Source of the DNA: Thermoactinospora rubra
GTDB lineage: Bacteria > Actinomycetota > Actinomycetes > Streptosporangiales > Streptosporangiaceae
Length of the DNA stretch: 64,000 nt
Assembly: GCF_002093975.1 (NCBI RefSeq)
Contig: NZ_KZ084328.1
Coordinates: 187,088 to 251,087, forward strand
Direction of reading: 5' to 3'
Under the pieces are notes generated by a model that saw nothing but the letters and a program-made list of their open reading frames with translations, ran no database searches and was not told the origin of the DNA. The position numbers and the translations under genes are program-made. This document shows, piece after piece, positions 30,649-39,148 of the stretch (its first letter is position 1; every line of letters starts with the position of its first letter).

Positions 30649-33167
30649 CGCACCTGCGCTGGCTGGAAGGTCCGCGCAGGCAGGGCGTCACGTGGGGGGT
30701 CCCCTGGCCCCGGGGAGCGGTGGCCGCGGGCTCCTCCTTCGCCCTGCGCGACGGCACCCCCGTGCAGAGCTGGATCACCGCCACCTGGCCGGACGGCTCG
30801 GTCAAGTGGTCGGCCCACGCCATCGGGCCGCAGGCCGTGCCCGCCGAGTCCTACGAACTCGTGCCGGGCGGGACGCCTGCCGTACCCGGCGAGCCCGTCA
30901 CCGTGGACGGGCTCACCATCCGCACGGGTGCCGTCACGTGGCGGCTCTCCCGGGAGGCCCTGATCGAGAGCGTCTCGTACGGCGAGCGCGAGATCGTGCG
31001 GAACGTCCGGCTCGTCAGCATCCGGCAGGACACGCCCGACGAGGACGCCGGCCGTACCCGCACGAGGACCGTCGCCCGGATCGAGCGGGTCACGGTCGAG
31101 CAGGACGGCCCGGTGCGCGCGGTCGTCCGGGTGGAGGGGCGGCACGGCGACTGGCTGCCGTTCACGGTCCGGCTGTACTTCTACGCGGGCGCGGCCGACG
31201 TGCGGATCGTGCACAGCTTCGTCTGGGACGGCGACCCCGGGCGCGACTTCCTCGCGGGCCTGGGCCTGCGGGCCGACGTGGTCATGCGGGACGAGCCGCA
31301 CGACCGGCACGTACGGCTGGCCGGAGCCGAGGGCTTCCTCACCGAGGCCGTGCGCGGCCTGACCGGGCTGCGCCAGGACCCCGGCGAGGAGGCACGGCGG
31401 GCGCAGGTCGAGGGCCGCCCGGTCGGCGAGATCGGCAACCCCGAGGTGGCGCGCAGGCTCCACCTGATCCCGGTGTGGAACGACTACACGCTCGACCAGT
31501 CCAGCGCCGACGGCTTCACGCTGCGCAAGCGCACCGCGCCCGGCCACGCCTGGGTGACCGTCCCCTCGGGCACCAGATCGCGCGGCTACGGCTATGTGGG
31601 CGGGGTCAGCGGCGGCCTCGGCTTCGGCCTGCGCGACTTCTGGAAGCTGCACCCCACCCGGCTCGACGTCCGCGGCGCGGCCACCGGCGTGGCCACCGCG
31701 ACCGTCTGGCTCTACTCCCCCGGCGCCCCGCCGATGGACCTGCGCTTCTGGCACGACGGCCTGGGCCAGGACACCCACGCCGAGCAACTGGAGGGCCTGG
31801 AGATCACCTACGAGGACCACGAGCCCGGCTTCGGCACGCCGTACGGCATCGCCCGCACCCACGAGCTCAGCCTGCGCGTCCACGACAGCACCCCGGCGCA
31901 CGAGGAGCTCGCCGAGCACGCGGCCCTGCTCGACGCCCCCGGCCTGCTCACCGCCTCCCCCGAGCGGATCAGGCAAGCCGGCGTCTTCGGCGTGTGGGGC
32001 CTGCCCGACCCGGCCCATCAGGACATCGAGGACCGGCTGGACTTCCTGGTCTCCTACTACCGGGGCCAGGTCGAGCAGCGCCGCTGGTACGGGTTCTGGG
32101 ACTACGGCGACGTCATGCACACCTACGACGCCGACCGGCACACCTGGCGCTACGACGTGGGCGGCTACGCCTGGGACAACTCCGAACTGTCGCCCGACCT
32201 GTGGCTGTGGTACCAGTACCTGCGCACCGGCCGGGCCGACGTCTTCCGCCTCGCCGAGGCGATGACCCGCCACACCGGCGAGGTGGACGTCTACCACCTC
32301 GGCCCGTGGAAGGGGCTGGGCTCCCGGCACAACGTGCAGCACTGGGGGTGCAGCTGCAAGCAGCTGCGCATCTCCAACGCGGCCTACCGGCGCTTCTTCT
32401 ACTACCTGACGGCCGACGAGCGCACCGGCGACCTGATGGACGAGCTGGCCAGGCCCGAGGAGACGTTCCAGGCGATCGACCCGCTGCGCAAGTACCGGAC
32501 ACGCGAGGGCATCGAGGTCGGGCTCGGCGCGGACTGGGGATCCATGGCGGCCGACTGGCTGACCCGCTGGGAGCGGCACGGCGACGAGCGGGCCCGCGAC
32601 CGGCTGCTCGGCACGATGGCCGACATCGCGGCGCTGCCGTACGGCTTCCTCACCGGCGAGGCGCGGCTGGACCCGGAGAGCGGCCGGTTCGACACCTCGC
32701 GGGAGCGGATCGGCGTCTCCCACCTGTCGGCCCTGTTCGGCCTGCCGGAGATCTGCGCCGAGCTGATCGACCTCGACCTCGGCGTGCCGGGCTTCGAGGA
32801 GGCGTGGCTCGGCTACTGCCGCCTGTATCTCGCCTCGCCCGAGCGGCAGCGCATGGAGCTCGGGAAAGCGCTTACCGGCATCTCGTGCATCCCCGCCCAC
32901 AGCAGGCTGGCCGCCTACGCCGCCGCCCGGCTCGGCGACCCCGAGCTGGCCGCCCTCGCCTGGCACGCCTTCCGCAGCGACGAAGGCGACCAGCTCGGCA
33001 ACGCCAGCCCCCTGGCCCGCACTTCCGGCTGGCACGTCACCGAGGTCCGCGGACCCCGCGTGCTCATGCCGGTCCAGGAGGCGCCCTTCGTCTCCACCAA
33101 CGACGCCGCCCAGTACGGCCTGGCGGCGATCCAGCTTCTCGCCCTCATCCCCCAGCACCGGAGGTAA
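30645..33167 (+). CDS. exo-rhamnogalacturonan lyase-like protein, cytoplasmic copy
   Basis: 840-residue protein without a signal peptide, starting ATG 30645 inside the permease stop. It begins LRWLEGPRRQGVTWGVPWPRG and has WPDGSVKWSAHAIG, VRLYFYAGAADVRIVHSFVWDGD and a long alpha-helical part with WYGFWDYGDVMH and YDVGGYAWDNSELSPDLWLWYQYLRTGR. These motifs fit the large actinomycete family annotated as exo-acting rhamnogalacturonan lyases (PL26 type); I know that family only in outline. It is a clear paralogue of the next, exported protein. Its place directly after the importer suggests it degrades imported RG-I oligosaccharides from the end. A related uronate-active role remains possible. Confidence 0.7.
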   Translation: MTHLRWLEGPRRQGVTWGVPWPRGAVAAGSSFALRDGTPVQSWITATWPDGSVKWSAHAIGPQAVPAESYELVPGGTPAVPGEPVTVDGLTIRTGAVTWRLSREALIESVSYGEREIVRNVRLVSIRQDTPDEDAGRTRTRTVARIERVTVEQDGPVRAVVRVEGRHGDWLPFTVRLYFYAGAADVRIVHSFVWDGDPGRDFLAGLGLRADVVMRDEPHDRHVRLAGAEGFLTEAVRGLTGLRQDPGEEARRAQVEGRPVGEIGNPEVARRLHLIPVWNDYTLDQSSADGFTLRKRTAPGHAWVTVPSGTRSRGYGYVGGVSGGLGFGLRDFWKLHPTRLDVRGAATGVATATVWLYSPGAPPMDLRFWHDGLGQDTHAEQLEGLEITYEDHEPGFGTPYGIARTHELSLRVHDSTPAHEELAEHAALLDAPGLLTASPERIRQAGVFGVWGLPDPAHQDIEDRLDFLVSYYRGQVEQRRWYGFWDYGDVMHTYDADRHTWRYDVGGYAWDNSELSPDLWLWYQYLRTGRADVFRLAEAMTRHTGEVDVYHLGPWKGLGSRHNVQHWGCSCKQLRISNAAYRRFFYYLTADERTGDLMDELARPEETFQAIDPLRKYRTREGIEVGLGADWGSMAADWLTRWERHGDERARDRLLGTMADIAALPYGFLTGEARLDPESGRFDTSRERIGVSHLSALFGLPEICAELIDLDLGVPGFEEAWLGYCRLYLASPERQRMELGKALTGISCIPAHSRLAAYAAARLGDPELAALAWHAFRSDEGDQLGNASPLARTSGWHVTEVRGPRVLMPVQEAPFVSTNDAAQYGLAAIQLLALIPQHRR

Positions 33168-33173
33168 TCCCGC

Positions 33174-35861
33174 GTGGAACTCACCCGACGTGAAGTGTTA
33201 GCCGGAATGGCCGCCATCCCCCTCGTGTCGATGCTCGAAGGCCAGGCCGGAGCCGCGGCGGCAGCCGTACCGGAGGTCAAGCTCACCTGGCTCGAAGGCA
33301 GGCCGGGCACCTCCGCCGTCTCCACCTGGGGCACCCCCTGGCCCAAGGGCGCGGTGCCCGAGGACCAGTCCTTCGCGCTCGCCGACGGCACCCCGGTGCA
33401 GAGCTGGCCGCTGGCCTACTGGCCCGACGGGTCGCTGAAGTGGACCGCGCACGCCATCGCCGCCGACACGCCCGCCGAGTCCTACACGCTCACCGCCGGA
33501 ACGCCGGCCGCGCCCGCCCGGCCGGTGACGGTCAAGGACGAGAAGAACTACGTGGACGTCGACACCGGCGTCATCCGGGCGCGCATCCGCAAGGACGGCA
33601 AGGAGCTCATCAGCCAGATCTGGCGCGGCGACGTCGAGATCGCCCGCAAGGGCCACCTCGTCAACCTCAAGCAAGACAAGATCGACGAGGACGAGGAGAG
33701 CACGACCGTCCTGGACCGCTACGAGAGCGACATCGGCAAGGTCACGGTCGAGCAGTCCGGGCCGGTGCGCGCGGTGGTCAGGATCGAGGGCCGCCACACC
33801 GGCAAGAAGGGCAGGTCCTGGCTGCCGTTCACCGTGCGGCTGTACTTCTACGCGGGCGCCGAGTCGATCCGCATGACGCACACCTTCGTCTACGACCGCG
33901 ACGGGCGGCACGACTTCATCGCCGGGCTCGGCGTGCGGTTCCGGGTGCCGATGCGGGACGCGACGTATGACCGGCACGTCCGCTTCGTCGGCGAGGGCCA
34001 CGGCATGCTGGCCGAGGCCGTCAAGGGCATCACCGGGCTGCGCCGCGACCCGGGCGCCGCCGTGCGCGCCGCGCAGATCGCGAGCGCCAAGCTGCCCGAC
34101 CCCGCCACCTGGGACCAGCGGGTCACCACGCGCCTGCAGTACATCCCCGAGTGGGGCGACTACTCGCTCAGCCAGCTGTCGTCGGAGGGCTTCACGCTGC
34201 GCAAGAGGACCAAGAAGGGCCACGGCTGGATCCCGGTCGACCAGGGCAGGCGGGCCTCCGGCCTGGGCTACGTGGGCGGCGTCGGCGGCGGGCTGGCCTT
34301 CGGGCTGCGCGACTTCTGGCAGCGCCACCCCACGCAGCTGGACGTGCGGGGCGCGCACACCGAGGAGGCCGAGGTCACCGTCTGGCTCTGGTCGCCCGAG
34401 GCCGGGCCGATGGACCTGCGCTTCTACCACGACGGCATGGGCCAGGACACCTACCCCGAGCAGCTCCAGGGCCTGGAGATCACCTACGAGGACTACGAGC
34501 CCGGCTTCGGCACGCCGTACGGCATCGCCAGGACCAGCGAGCTGATGTTCTGGGCGCTGGCGGGGACCCCCTCGGCCGAACGGCTGGGCGCGATGGCCGA
34601 CCAGGTGCGCACGCCCCCGCAGCTGATCAACCCGGTCGGGCACCTGGTGGCGGCCAAGGTGTTCGGCGGCCTGTTCGCGCCCGTGGACCGCTCGCACCCG
34701 GTCAAGAAGCAGATCGAGGACCACCTCGACTTCCAGTTCGCCTTCTACCAGGCCCAGGTGGAGGAACGGCACTGGTACGGCTTCTGGGACTACGGCGACA
34801 TCATGCACAGCTACGACGAGGACCGGAAGGTCTGGCGCTACGACGTCGGCGGCTACGCCTGGGACAACTCCGAGCTGTCGCCCGACCTGTGGCTGTGGTA
34901 TCAGTACCTGCGCACCGGCCGGGCCGACGTCTACCGCCTCGCCGAGGCGATGACCCGCCACACCGGCGAGGTGGACGTCTACCACATCGGGCCGTGGAAG
35001 GGCCTGGGCACCCGGCACGGCGTGCAGCACTGGGCCGACAGCGCCAAGCAGCAGCGCATCTCCACCGCGATCTACCGGCGCTTCCACTACTACCTGACCG
35101 CCGACGAGCGCACCGGCGACCTGCTGCACGAGGTGGCCGACTCGGAGAAGACCTTCCTGGTGCTGGACCCGATCAGGAAGATCCGCACCGAGCCGTACAC
35201 CCCCGATCCCAAGGCGCTGGCCATCGGCCTGGGCACCTCCTGGAGCGGCCTGGCGGCCGGGTGGTTCACCGAGTGGGAGCGGAACGGGCCGCTGGCCGAG
35301 CAGTGCAAGCGCAACCTGCTGGGGACCATGGAGTCCATCGCCGCGCTGCCCAACGGCTTCATCCAGGGCGAGGCGCTGTACAACATGGAGACCGGCCGCT
35401 ACGCGCCGGACACCGCCAAGGTCAGCGTCAGCCACCTGTCGGCCATGTTCGGGCTGGTGGAGATCTGCGCCGAGCTCATCGACGCGATCGACATGCCCGC
35501 CTTCGAGCAGAAGTGGCTGCAGTACTGCCGGCTCTACAACGCCACCCGGGCCGAGCAGACCGCCGAGGTCGGTAAGCACTTCGGCAACCTCATCCTCAAG
35601 CAGGGGCACACGCGGCTGGACGCCTACGCGGCCGTGCGGCTCAAGGACGACAAGTACGCCGCGCGGGCCTGGCAGATCTTCCTCAAGCCGCCGGAGGCCT
35701 GGGAGTACGCCCACACCCGGGACTGGTCGGCGCAGAAGGTGGACAGCACGCTGAACCCGTCCTCGCACGCGCCGTGGATCTCCACCAACTCCACCGCGCT
35801 GTTCGGGCTGGCGGCCATCCAGAACCTCGCCCTGATCGGCGACAAGCTGCCCGCCGCCTGA
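33174..35861 (+). CDS. exo-rhamnogalacturonan lyase-like protein, exported copy
   Basis: 895-residue paralogue of the preceding protein. GTG 33174, with its GGAGG overlapping the stop region of the gene before. The N-terminus MELTRREVLAGMAAIPLV has a twin-arginine-like motif (TRREVL) and a hydrophobic core ending GAAAAAV, so it is probably exported by Tat. The catalytic part repeats the same blocks: WGTPWPKGAV, WPDGSLKWTAHAIA, VRLYFYAGAESIRMTHTFVYD, WYGFWDYGDIMHSY and YDVGGYAWDNSELSPDLWLWYQ. The pair would let the cell use the same reaction outside and inside. A strong hairpin ends the operon straight after. Confidence 0.72.
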   Translation: MELTRREVLAGMAAIPLVSMLEGQAGAAAAAVPEVKLTWLEGRPGTSAVSTWGTPWPKGAVPEDQSFALADGTPVQSWPLAYWPDGSLKWTAHAIAADTPAESYTLTAGTPAAPARPVTVKDEKNYVDVDTGVIRARIRKDGKELISQIWRGDVEIARKGHLVNLKQDKIDEDEESTTVLDRYESDIGKVTVEQSGPVRAVVRIEGRHTGKKGRSWLPFTVRLYFYAGAESIRMTHTFVYDRDGRHDFIAGLGVRFRVPMRDATYDRHVRFVGEGHGMLAEAVKGITGLRRDPGAAVRAAQIASAKLPDPATWDQRVTTRLQYIPEWGDYSLSQLSSEGFTLRKRTKKGHGWIPVDQGRRASGLGYVGGVGGGLAFGLRDFWQRHPTQLDVRGAHTEEAEVTVWLWSPEAGPMDLRFYHDGMGQDTYPEQLQGLEITYEDYEPGFGTPYGIARTSELMFWALAGTPSAERLGAMADQVRTPPQLINPVGHLVAAKVFGGLFAPVDRSHPVKKQIEDHLDFQFAFYQAQVEERHWYGFWDYGDIMHSYDEDRKVWRYDVGGYAWDNSELSPDLWLWYQYLRTGRADVYRLAEAMTRHTGEVDVYHIGPWKGLGTRHGVQHWADSAKQQRISTAIYRRFHYYLTADERTGDLLHEVADSEKTFLVLDPIRKIRTEPYTPDPKALAIGLGTSWSGLAAGWFTEWERNGPLAEQCKRNLLGTMESIAALPNGFIQGEALYNMETGRYAPDTAKVSVSHLSAMFGLVEICAELIDAIDMPAFEQKWLQYCRLYNATRAEQTAEVGKHFGNLILKQGHTRLDAYAAVRLKDDKYAARAWQIFLKPPEAWEYAHTRDWSAQKVDSTLNPSSHAPWISTNSTALFGLAAIQNLALIGDKLPAA

Positions 35862-35864
35862 GCC

Positions 35865-35906
35865 GCGGGCGCCGGGCGGTCCCGCCCACGTCCGCCCGGC
35901 GCCCGC
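35865..35906 (+). terminator. hairpin terminator of the importer/exo-lyase operon
   Basis: A perfect 15-bp stem (GCGGGCGCCGGGCGG with CCGCCCGGCGCCCGC) and 12-nt loop start three bases after the exo-lyase stop. Confidence 0.75.
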
Positions 35907-35926
35907 CCGCCCCGCCTGGAGACCCC

Positions 35927-36239
35927 GTGTCGCGTCTGGCCGCCTCCGCGCTCGCGCTCGCCGTACCCGCCGCCTCATGATGCCGCTCACCGCCACCGGC
36001 GCGGGCGATCTGGCCCGCCGTGCCTTCACCGGCTGGGGCAGCGGCTGCCGCGGCACTTCCGGCGCGGCATCCAGGCCCGCGGCGCCACGCCGGTGCTGGT
36101 GACGCCGATCGTCCGGCGGTGGTTCACGGGGACCGCGCTGAACTCCACCGGGCTGATCGTCAACGGGCTGGGCGTGGACCTGGTGGCGGACGGGCTGCGG
36201 GACCTGGGGCTGGTGCCGGACTGCCTCTGGGCCGGGTGA
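35927..36239 (+). pseudogene. decayed rhamnogalacturonan acetylesterase (SGNH) gene
   Basis: GTG 35927 opens a signal-peptide-like stretch (SRLAASALALAVPAAS) that stops after 17 codons. Pieces of an SGNH esterase follow in other frames: GWG near 36030, then, in the frame ending TGA 36237-36239, RRGIQARGATPVLVTPIVRRWF and a degraded C-terminus. ARGATPVLVTP is a recognisable block of rhamnogalacturonan acetylesterases. The block with the catalytic Ser (GDST) and the GHND block are gone, so there are at least two deletions and a frameshift. An intact gene would have removed acetyl groups from RG-I outside the cell. Confidence 0.7.
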
Positions 36240-36248
36240 AAGTTTCAC
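36236..36248. promoter_or_regulatory. perfect inverted repeat before PL11 gene
   Basis: GTGAAA-G-TTTCAC is a perfect 13-base palindrome at the end of the esterase pseudogene, about 110 bases before the PL11 start. Its core GAAAGTTTC is the same as before the GH10 gene. Confidence 0.4.
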
Positions 36249-36320
36249 GTTCTAAAGGACATCGTCCCTGATGAAACAGCCTTAAGTCAGCGGGATATGG
36301 CGCCATGGAGGCCTCTCTGA

Positions 36321-36334
36321 TTAAAACGTATTAA
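36321..36334. promoter_or_regulatory. LacI-type operator before PL11 gene
   Basis: TTAAAACGTATTAA is nearly palindromic and ends 22 bases before the PL11 start codon, next to the ribosome binding site GAAGGGA. Confidence 0.6.
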
Positions 36335-36356
36335 CCAACCTGCGAAGGGATTTGTG

Positions 36357-38597
36357 ATGCGCTTACGAATCCTCAGCGCGACGGCCGTCCTGGCGATGGC
36401 CGGGACGCTGACCTGCGCGCCACCGGGCGTCGCCCAGGCCGCGCCGACGCGCTACGAGGCCGAACAGGCACCCGCCACCTGCGACGGCGTGGTGGAGTCC
36501 AACCACGCCGGATACTCGGGGACGGGATTCTGCAACGGGACCAACGCCGTCGGCGCGGCCGTGCAGTTCACGGTGAACGCCGCCGCCGCGGGCACCGCCA
36601 CGCTCGCCGTCCGCTACGCCAACGGCACCACCACGACCCGGCCCGCCGACATCGTGGTCAACGGGACGGTCGTGCAGGCGGCCACCCCGTTCGACGCCAC
36701 GGGCGCCTGGACCACGTGGGCCACCAAGACGCTGACCGCGCCGCTGAACGCGGGCGGCAACACCGTCAGGATCGTCCCCACGAGCGCCGCCGGGCTGCCC
36801 AACATCGACTACCTCGACGTCGAGGCGGGCGGGGCGGCCGAGTCCGGCCGCCAGGTCGAGGACCTCGACCGGGGCCTGATCAGCGTGCGCTCCGGCACCG
36901 GCAACCTGGTCTCCTGGCGGCTGCTGGCCACCGACCCCGACAACGTCTCCTTCAACGTCTACCGTGGCTCGACCAGGATCGCGACGGTCACGAACTCCAC
37001 GAACCACCTCGACTCCGGCGCGGCGGCCGACGCCTCCTACACGGTCAGGGCCGTGGTGAACGGCGTCGAGCAGGCCGCCTCCGAGCCGTCGCTCCGCTTC
37101 ACCGGCGGCGACCACCTCGACGTGCCCATCCAGCGGCCCTCCGGCGGCACCACGCCCGACGGGGCCTCCTACACCTACAGCGCGGGCGACGCCAGCGCAG
37201 GCGACCTGGACGGCGACGGCCGGCTGGAGATCGTGCTGAAGTGGGATCCGTCCAACGCCAAGGACAACTCCCAGTCCGGCTACACCGGCAACGTCTTCGT
37301 CGACGCCTACCGCCTCGACGGCACCCGCCTGTGGCGCATCGACCTCGGCCGCAACATCCGCGCGGGCGCCCACTACACGCAGTTCCAGGTCTACGACTAC
37401 GACGGCGACGGCCGCGCCGAGGTGGCCATGAAGACCGCCGACGGCACCCGATCCGGCACCGGCCAGGTCATCGGCAGCGCCTCCGCCGACCACCGCAACT
37501 CCAGCGGCTACATCCTCACCGGGCCCGAGTACCTGACCATGTTCCGCGGCACCGACGGCGCCGTCCTGTCCACGGTGAACTACCTTCCGGCGCGCGGCAA
37601 CGTGTCGTCGTGGGGCGACAGCTACGGCAACCGCGTCGACCGCTTCCTCGCGGCCACCGCCTACCTCGACGGCCGGCGGCCCTCGCTGATCATGGCTCGC
37701 GGCTACTACACCCGGGCCGTCGTCGTGGCCTGGGACTTCCGCAACGGCACGCTCACGCACCGCTGGACCTACGACTCCGGCAACAGCGGCGGCGCCTACG
37801 GCCAGGGCAACCACAACCTGTCCGTCGCCGACGTCGACGCCGACGGCCGCGACGAGATCGTGTACGGCTCGGCCACGATCGACGACAACGGGGCGCTCAT
37901 GTACGCCACGGGCTTCGGCCACGGCGACGCGATGCACGTGGGCGACCTGATCCCGGCGCGGTCCGGCCTGGAGGTGTTCACCATCCACGAGAGCGGCAGC
38001 TCGCCCGCCGCCGACGTGCACGACGCGCGCACCGGCCAGATCATCTGGCAGCGGCCCGGCAACGGCGGCTCCGAGGGCCCCGGCCGCGGCGTCGCGGGCG
38101 ACATCCACGCCGGCAGCCCCGGCGCGGAGTTCTGGGGCGCGGGCACCCAGATGACCAGCCTGTTCAACACCTCAGGCGCGGCCATCGGCCGCACCCCGTC
38201 CTCGGCCAACTTCCTGGCCTGGTGGGACGCCGACCCGGTCCGCGAGCTGCTCGACGGCAACCACGTCGACAAGTACGGCACCGGCGGCGACACGCGGCTG
38301 CTGACCGGCTCCGGCGCGCACTCGATCAACGGCACCAAGGCCACGCCTTCCCTGTCCGGCGACCTGTTCGGCGACTGGCGGGAGGAGATCATCCTGCCGC
38401 GCGACGGCGAGGGCGCGCTGCGCATCTACGCCACCACCGTGCCGACCGACCGGCGCATCTGGACGCTGCTGCACGACACGCAGTACCGGGTCGCGATCGC
38501 CTGGCAGAACACCGCCTACAACCAGCCGCCGCATCCCAGCTTCTTCCTGGGGAACGGCATGTCCGCACCGCCTCGGCCCAACGTCTACGTCCGCTGA
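36357..38597 (+). CDS. secreted PL11 rhamnogalacturonan lyase with N-terminal CBM35-like domain
   Basis: 746-residue endo-lyase that cuts the RG-I backbone outside the cell by beta-elimination. ATG 36357 (or GTG 36354), with GAAGGGA upstream. Signal peptide about 1-29 (ending GVAQA). A CBM35/6-like domain (about 31-158: YEAEQAPATCDG to NIDYLDVEAGG) is followed by a linker and a PL11 domain (about 163-746) that begins RQVEDLDRGLISVRSGTGNLVSWRLL. The DLDGDGRLEIVLKWDPSNAKDN and YDYDGDGRAEVAMKTADGT motifs are the calcium-binding repeats of the PL11 beta-propeller, and AWQNTAYNQPPHPSFFLGNGM ends the family. This is the only intact PL11 gene here; a second one survives as a chimeric pseudogene at 39149-40474. 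Confidence 0.95.
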   Translation: MRLRILSATAVLAMAGTLTCAPPGVAQAAPTRYEAEQAPATCDGVVESNHAGYSGTGFCNGTNAVGAAVQFTVNAAAAGTATLAVRYANGTTTTRPADIVVNGTVVQAATPFDATGAWTTWATKTLTAPLNAGGNTVRIVPTSAAGLPNIDYLDVEAGGAAESGRQVEDLDRGLISVRSGTGNLVSWRLLATDPDNVSFNVYRGSTRIATVTNSTNHLDSGAAADASYTVRAVVNGVEQAASEPSLRFTGGDHLDVPIQRPSGGTTPDGASYTYSAGDASAGDLDGDGRLEIVLKWDPSNAKDNSQSGYTGNVFVDAYRLDGTRLWRIDLGRNIRAGAHYTQFQVYDYDGDGRAEVAMKTADGTRSGTGQVIGSASADHRNSSGYILTGPEYLTMFRGTDGAVLSTVNYLPARGNVSSWGDSYGNRVDRFLAATAYLDGRRPSLIMARGYYTRAVVVAWDFRNGTLTHRWTYDSGNSGGAYGQGNHNLSVADVDADGRDEIVYGSATIDDNGALMYATGFGHGDAMHVGDLIPARSGLEVFTIHESGSSPAADVHDARTGQIIWQRPGNGGSEGPGRGVAGDIHAGSPGAEFWGAGTQMTSLFNTSGAAIGRTPSSANFLAWWDADPVRELLDGNHVDKYGTGGDTRLLTGSGAHSINGTKATPSLSGDLFGDWREEIILPRDGEGALRIYATTVPTDRRIWTLLHDTQYRVAIAWQNTAYNQPPHPSFFLGNGMSAPPRPNVYVR

Positions 38598-38645
38598 CCT
38601 GAGGCCTTTCTCGCGCTTGGTGCTGGGCCTTCGGCGCATGAGAAC

Positions 38646-38680
38646 GGCGCGGCTCCCGCCGCAGTGGCGGGAGCCGCGCC
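38646..38680. terminator. hairpin terminator between PL11 and coiled-coil genes
   Basis: A perfect 15-bp stem (GGCGCGGCTCCCGCC with GGCGGGAGCCGCGCC) with a 5-nt loop sits between convergent genes. Confidence 0.75.
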
Positions 38681-38694
38681 GCATGGGCTTGCCG

Positions 38695-39012
38695 TCAGGC
38701 GGGGAGCCGCCGCTGGATGTCGATCAGGACGCCCATGACATCCGTCTTGAACTCCCGGATGTCGGCCTTGACGTCATACATCTCGGTCTTGACCTCGTGC
38801 ACCTCGGCCTTGACCTCGTCGACCTTGGTGTCAAGGCTGGTGACCTTGGCGTCAAGGCTGGTGACCTTGGCGTCAAGCGCCTTGACCTCGTTGGCGACGC
38901 CGTTGACCCGCTCGGTGAGCCGCTGGCCCAGTTCCATCTGATCGGCGCGGATCTGGATCAGCTCGTTCTCGACCGCCGTCGCGAAACGCATGGCCGCCTC
39001 TTTGATCCCCAC
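38695..39012 (-). CDS. small coiled-coil protein of unknown function
   Basis: 105 residues, ATG 39012 with GGAGGTTCC upstream. The first 40 residues (AMRFATAVENELIQIRADQMELGQRL) look amphipathic. Residues about 38-95 are a long coiled coil of seven-residue repeats (ALDAKVTSLDAKVTSLDTKVDEVKAEVHEVKTEM). The DNA of these repeats is itself repeated every 21 bases, so the coil grew by copying heptads. No family name is recognised. It stands alone between PL11 and the RGAE-PL11 pseudogene and need not belong to the pectin system. Confidence 0.65.
   Translation of the reverse strand: MGIKEAAMRFATAVENELIQIRADQMELGQRLTERVNGVANEVKALDAKVTSLDAKVTSLDTKVDEVKAEVHEVKTEMYDVKADIREFKTDVMGVLIDIQRRLPA
38821..38883. 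repeat. 21-base tandem repeat coding for coiled-coil heptads
   Basis: Three units of the form GACCTTGG(T/C)GTCAAG start at 38821, 38842 and 38863. The first two differ by one base and the third diverges at its end. Twenty-one bases equal one heptad of the encoded coil. Confidence 0.75.
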
Positions 39013-39101
39013 GGAACCTCCCGTACGGTTGTCGTACGGGACCTGGGTGGTAAGCGCACTCAGGTCCCTCCGCTGTACCTAGAGTAACCGACGTGCCACG
39101 A

Positions 39102-39137
39102 CCGATGGGGAAGGATCAAGAGATCCTCCCCCATCGG
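39102..39137. terminator. hairpin downstream of the RGAE-PL11 pseudogene
   Basis: CCGATGGGG then AGGATC pair with GATCCT then CCCCATCGG, with one mismatch in the stem and a 4-base loop. It lies 12 bases past the pseudogene stop and would end its transcript. Confidence 0.6.
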
Positions 39138-39148
39138 CCAAGAAGCGG

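Noticed and set aside
36038-36239. A separate small gene within 35927-36239
   Set aside because: The residues match parts of a rhamnogalacturonan acetylesterase in broken order, so a pseudogene explains it better.
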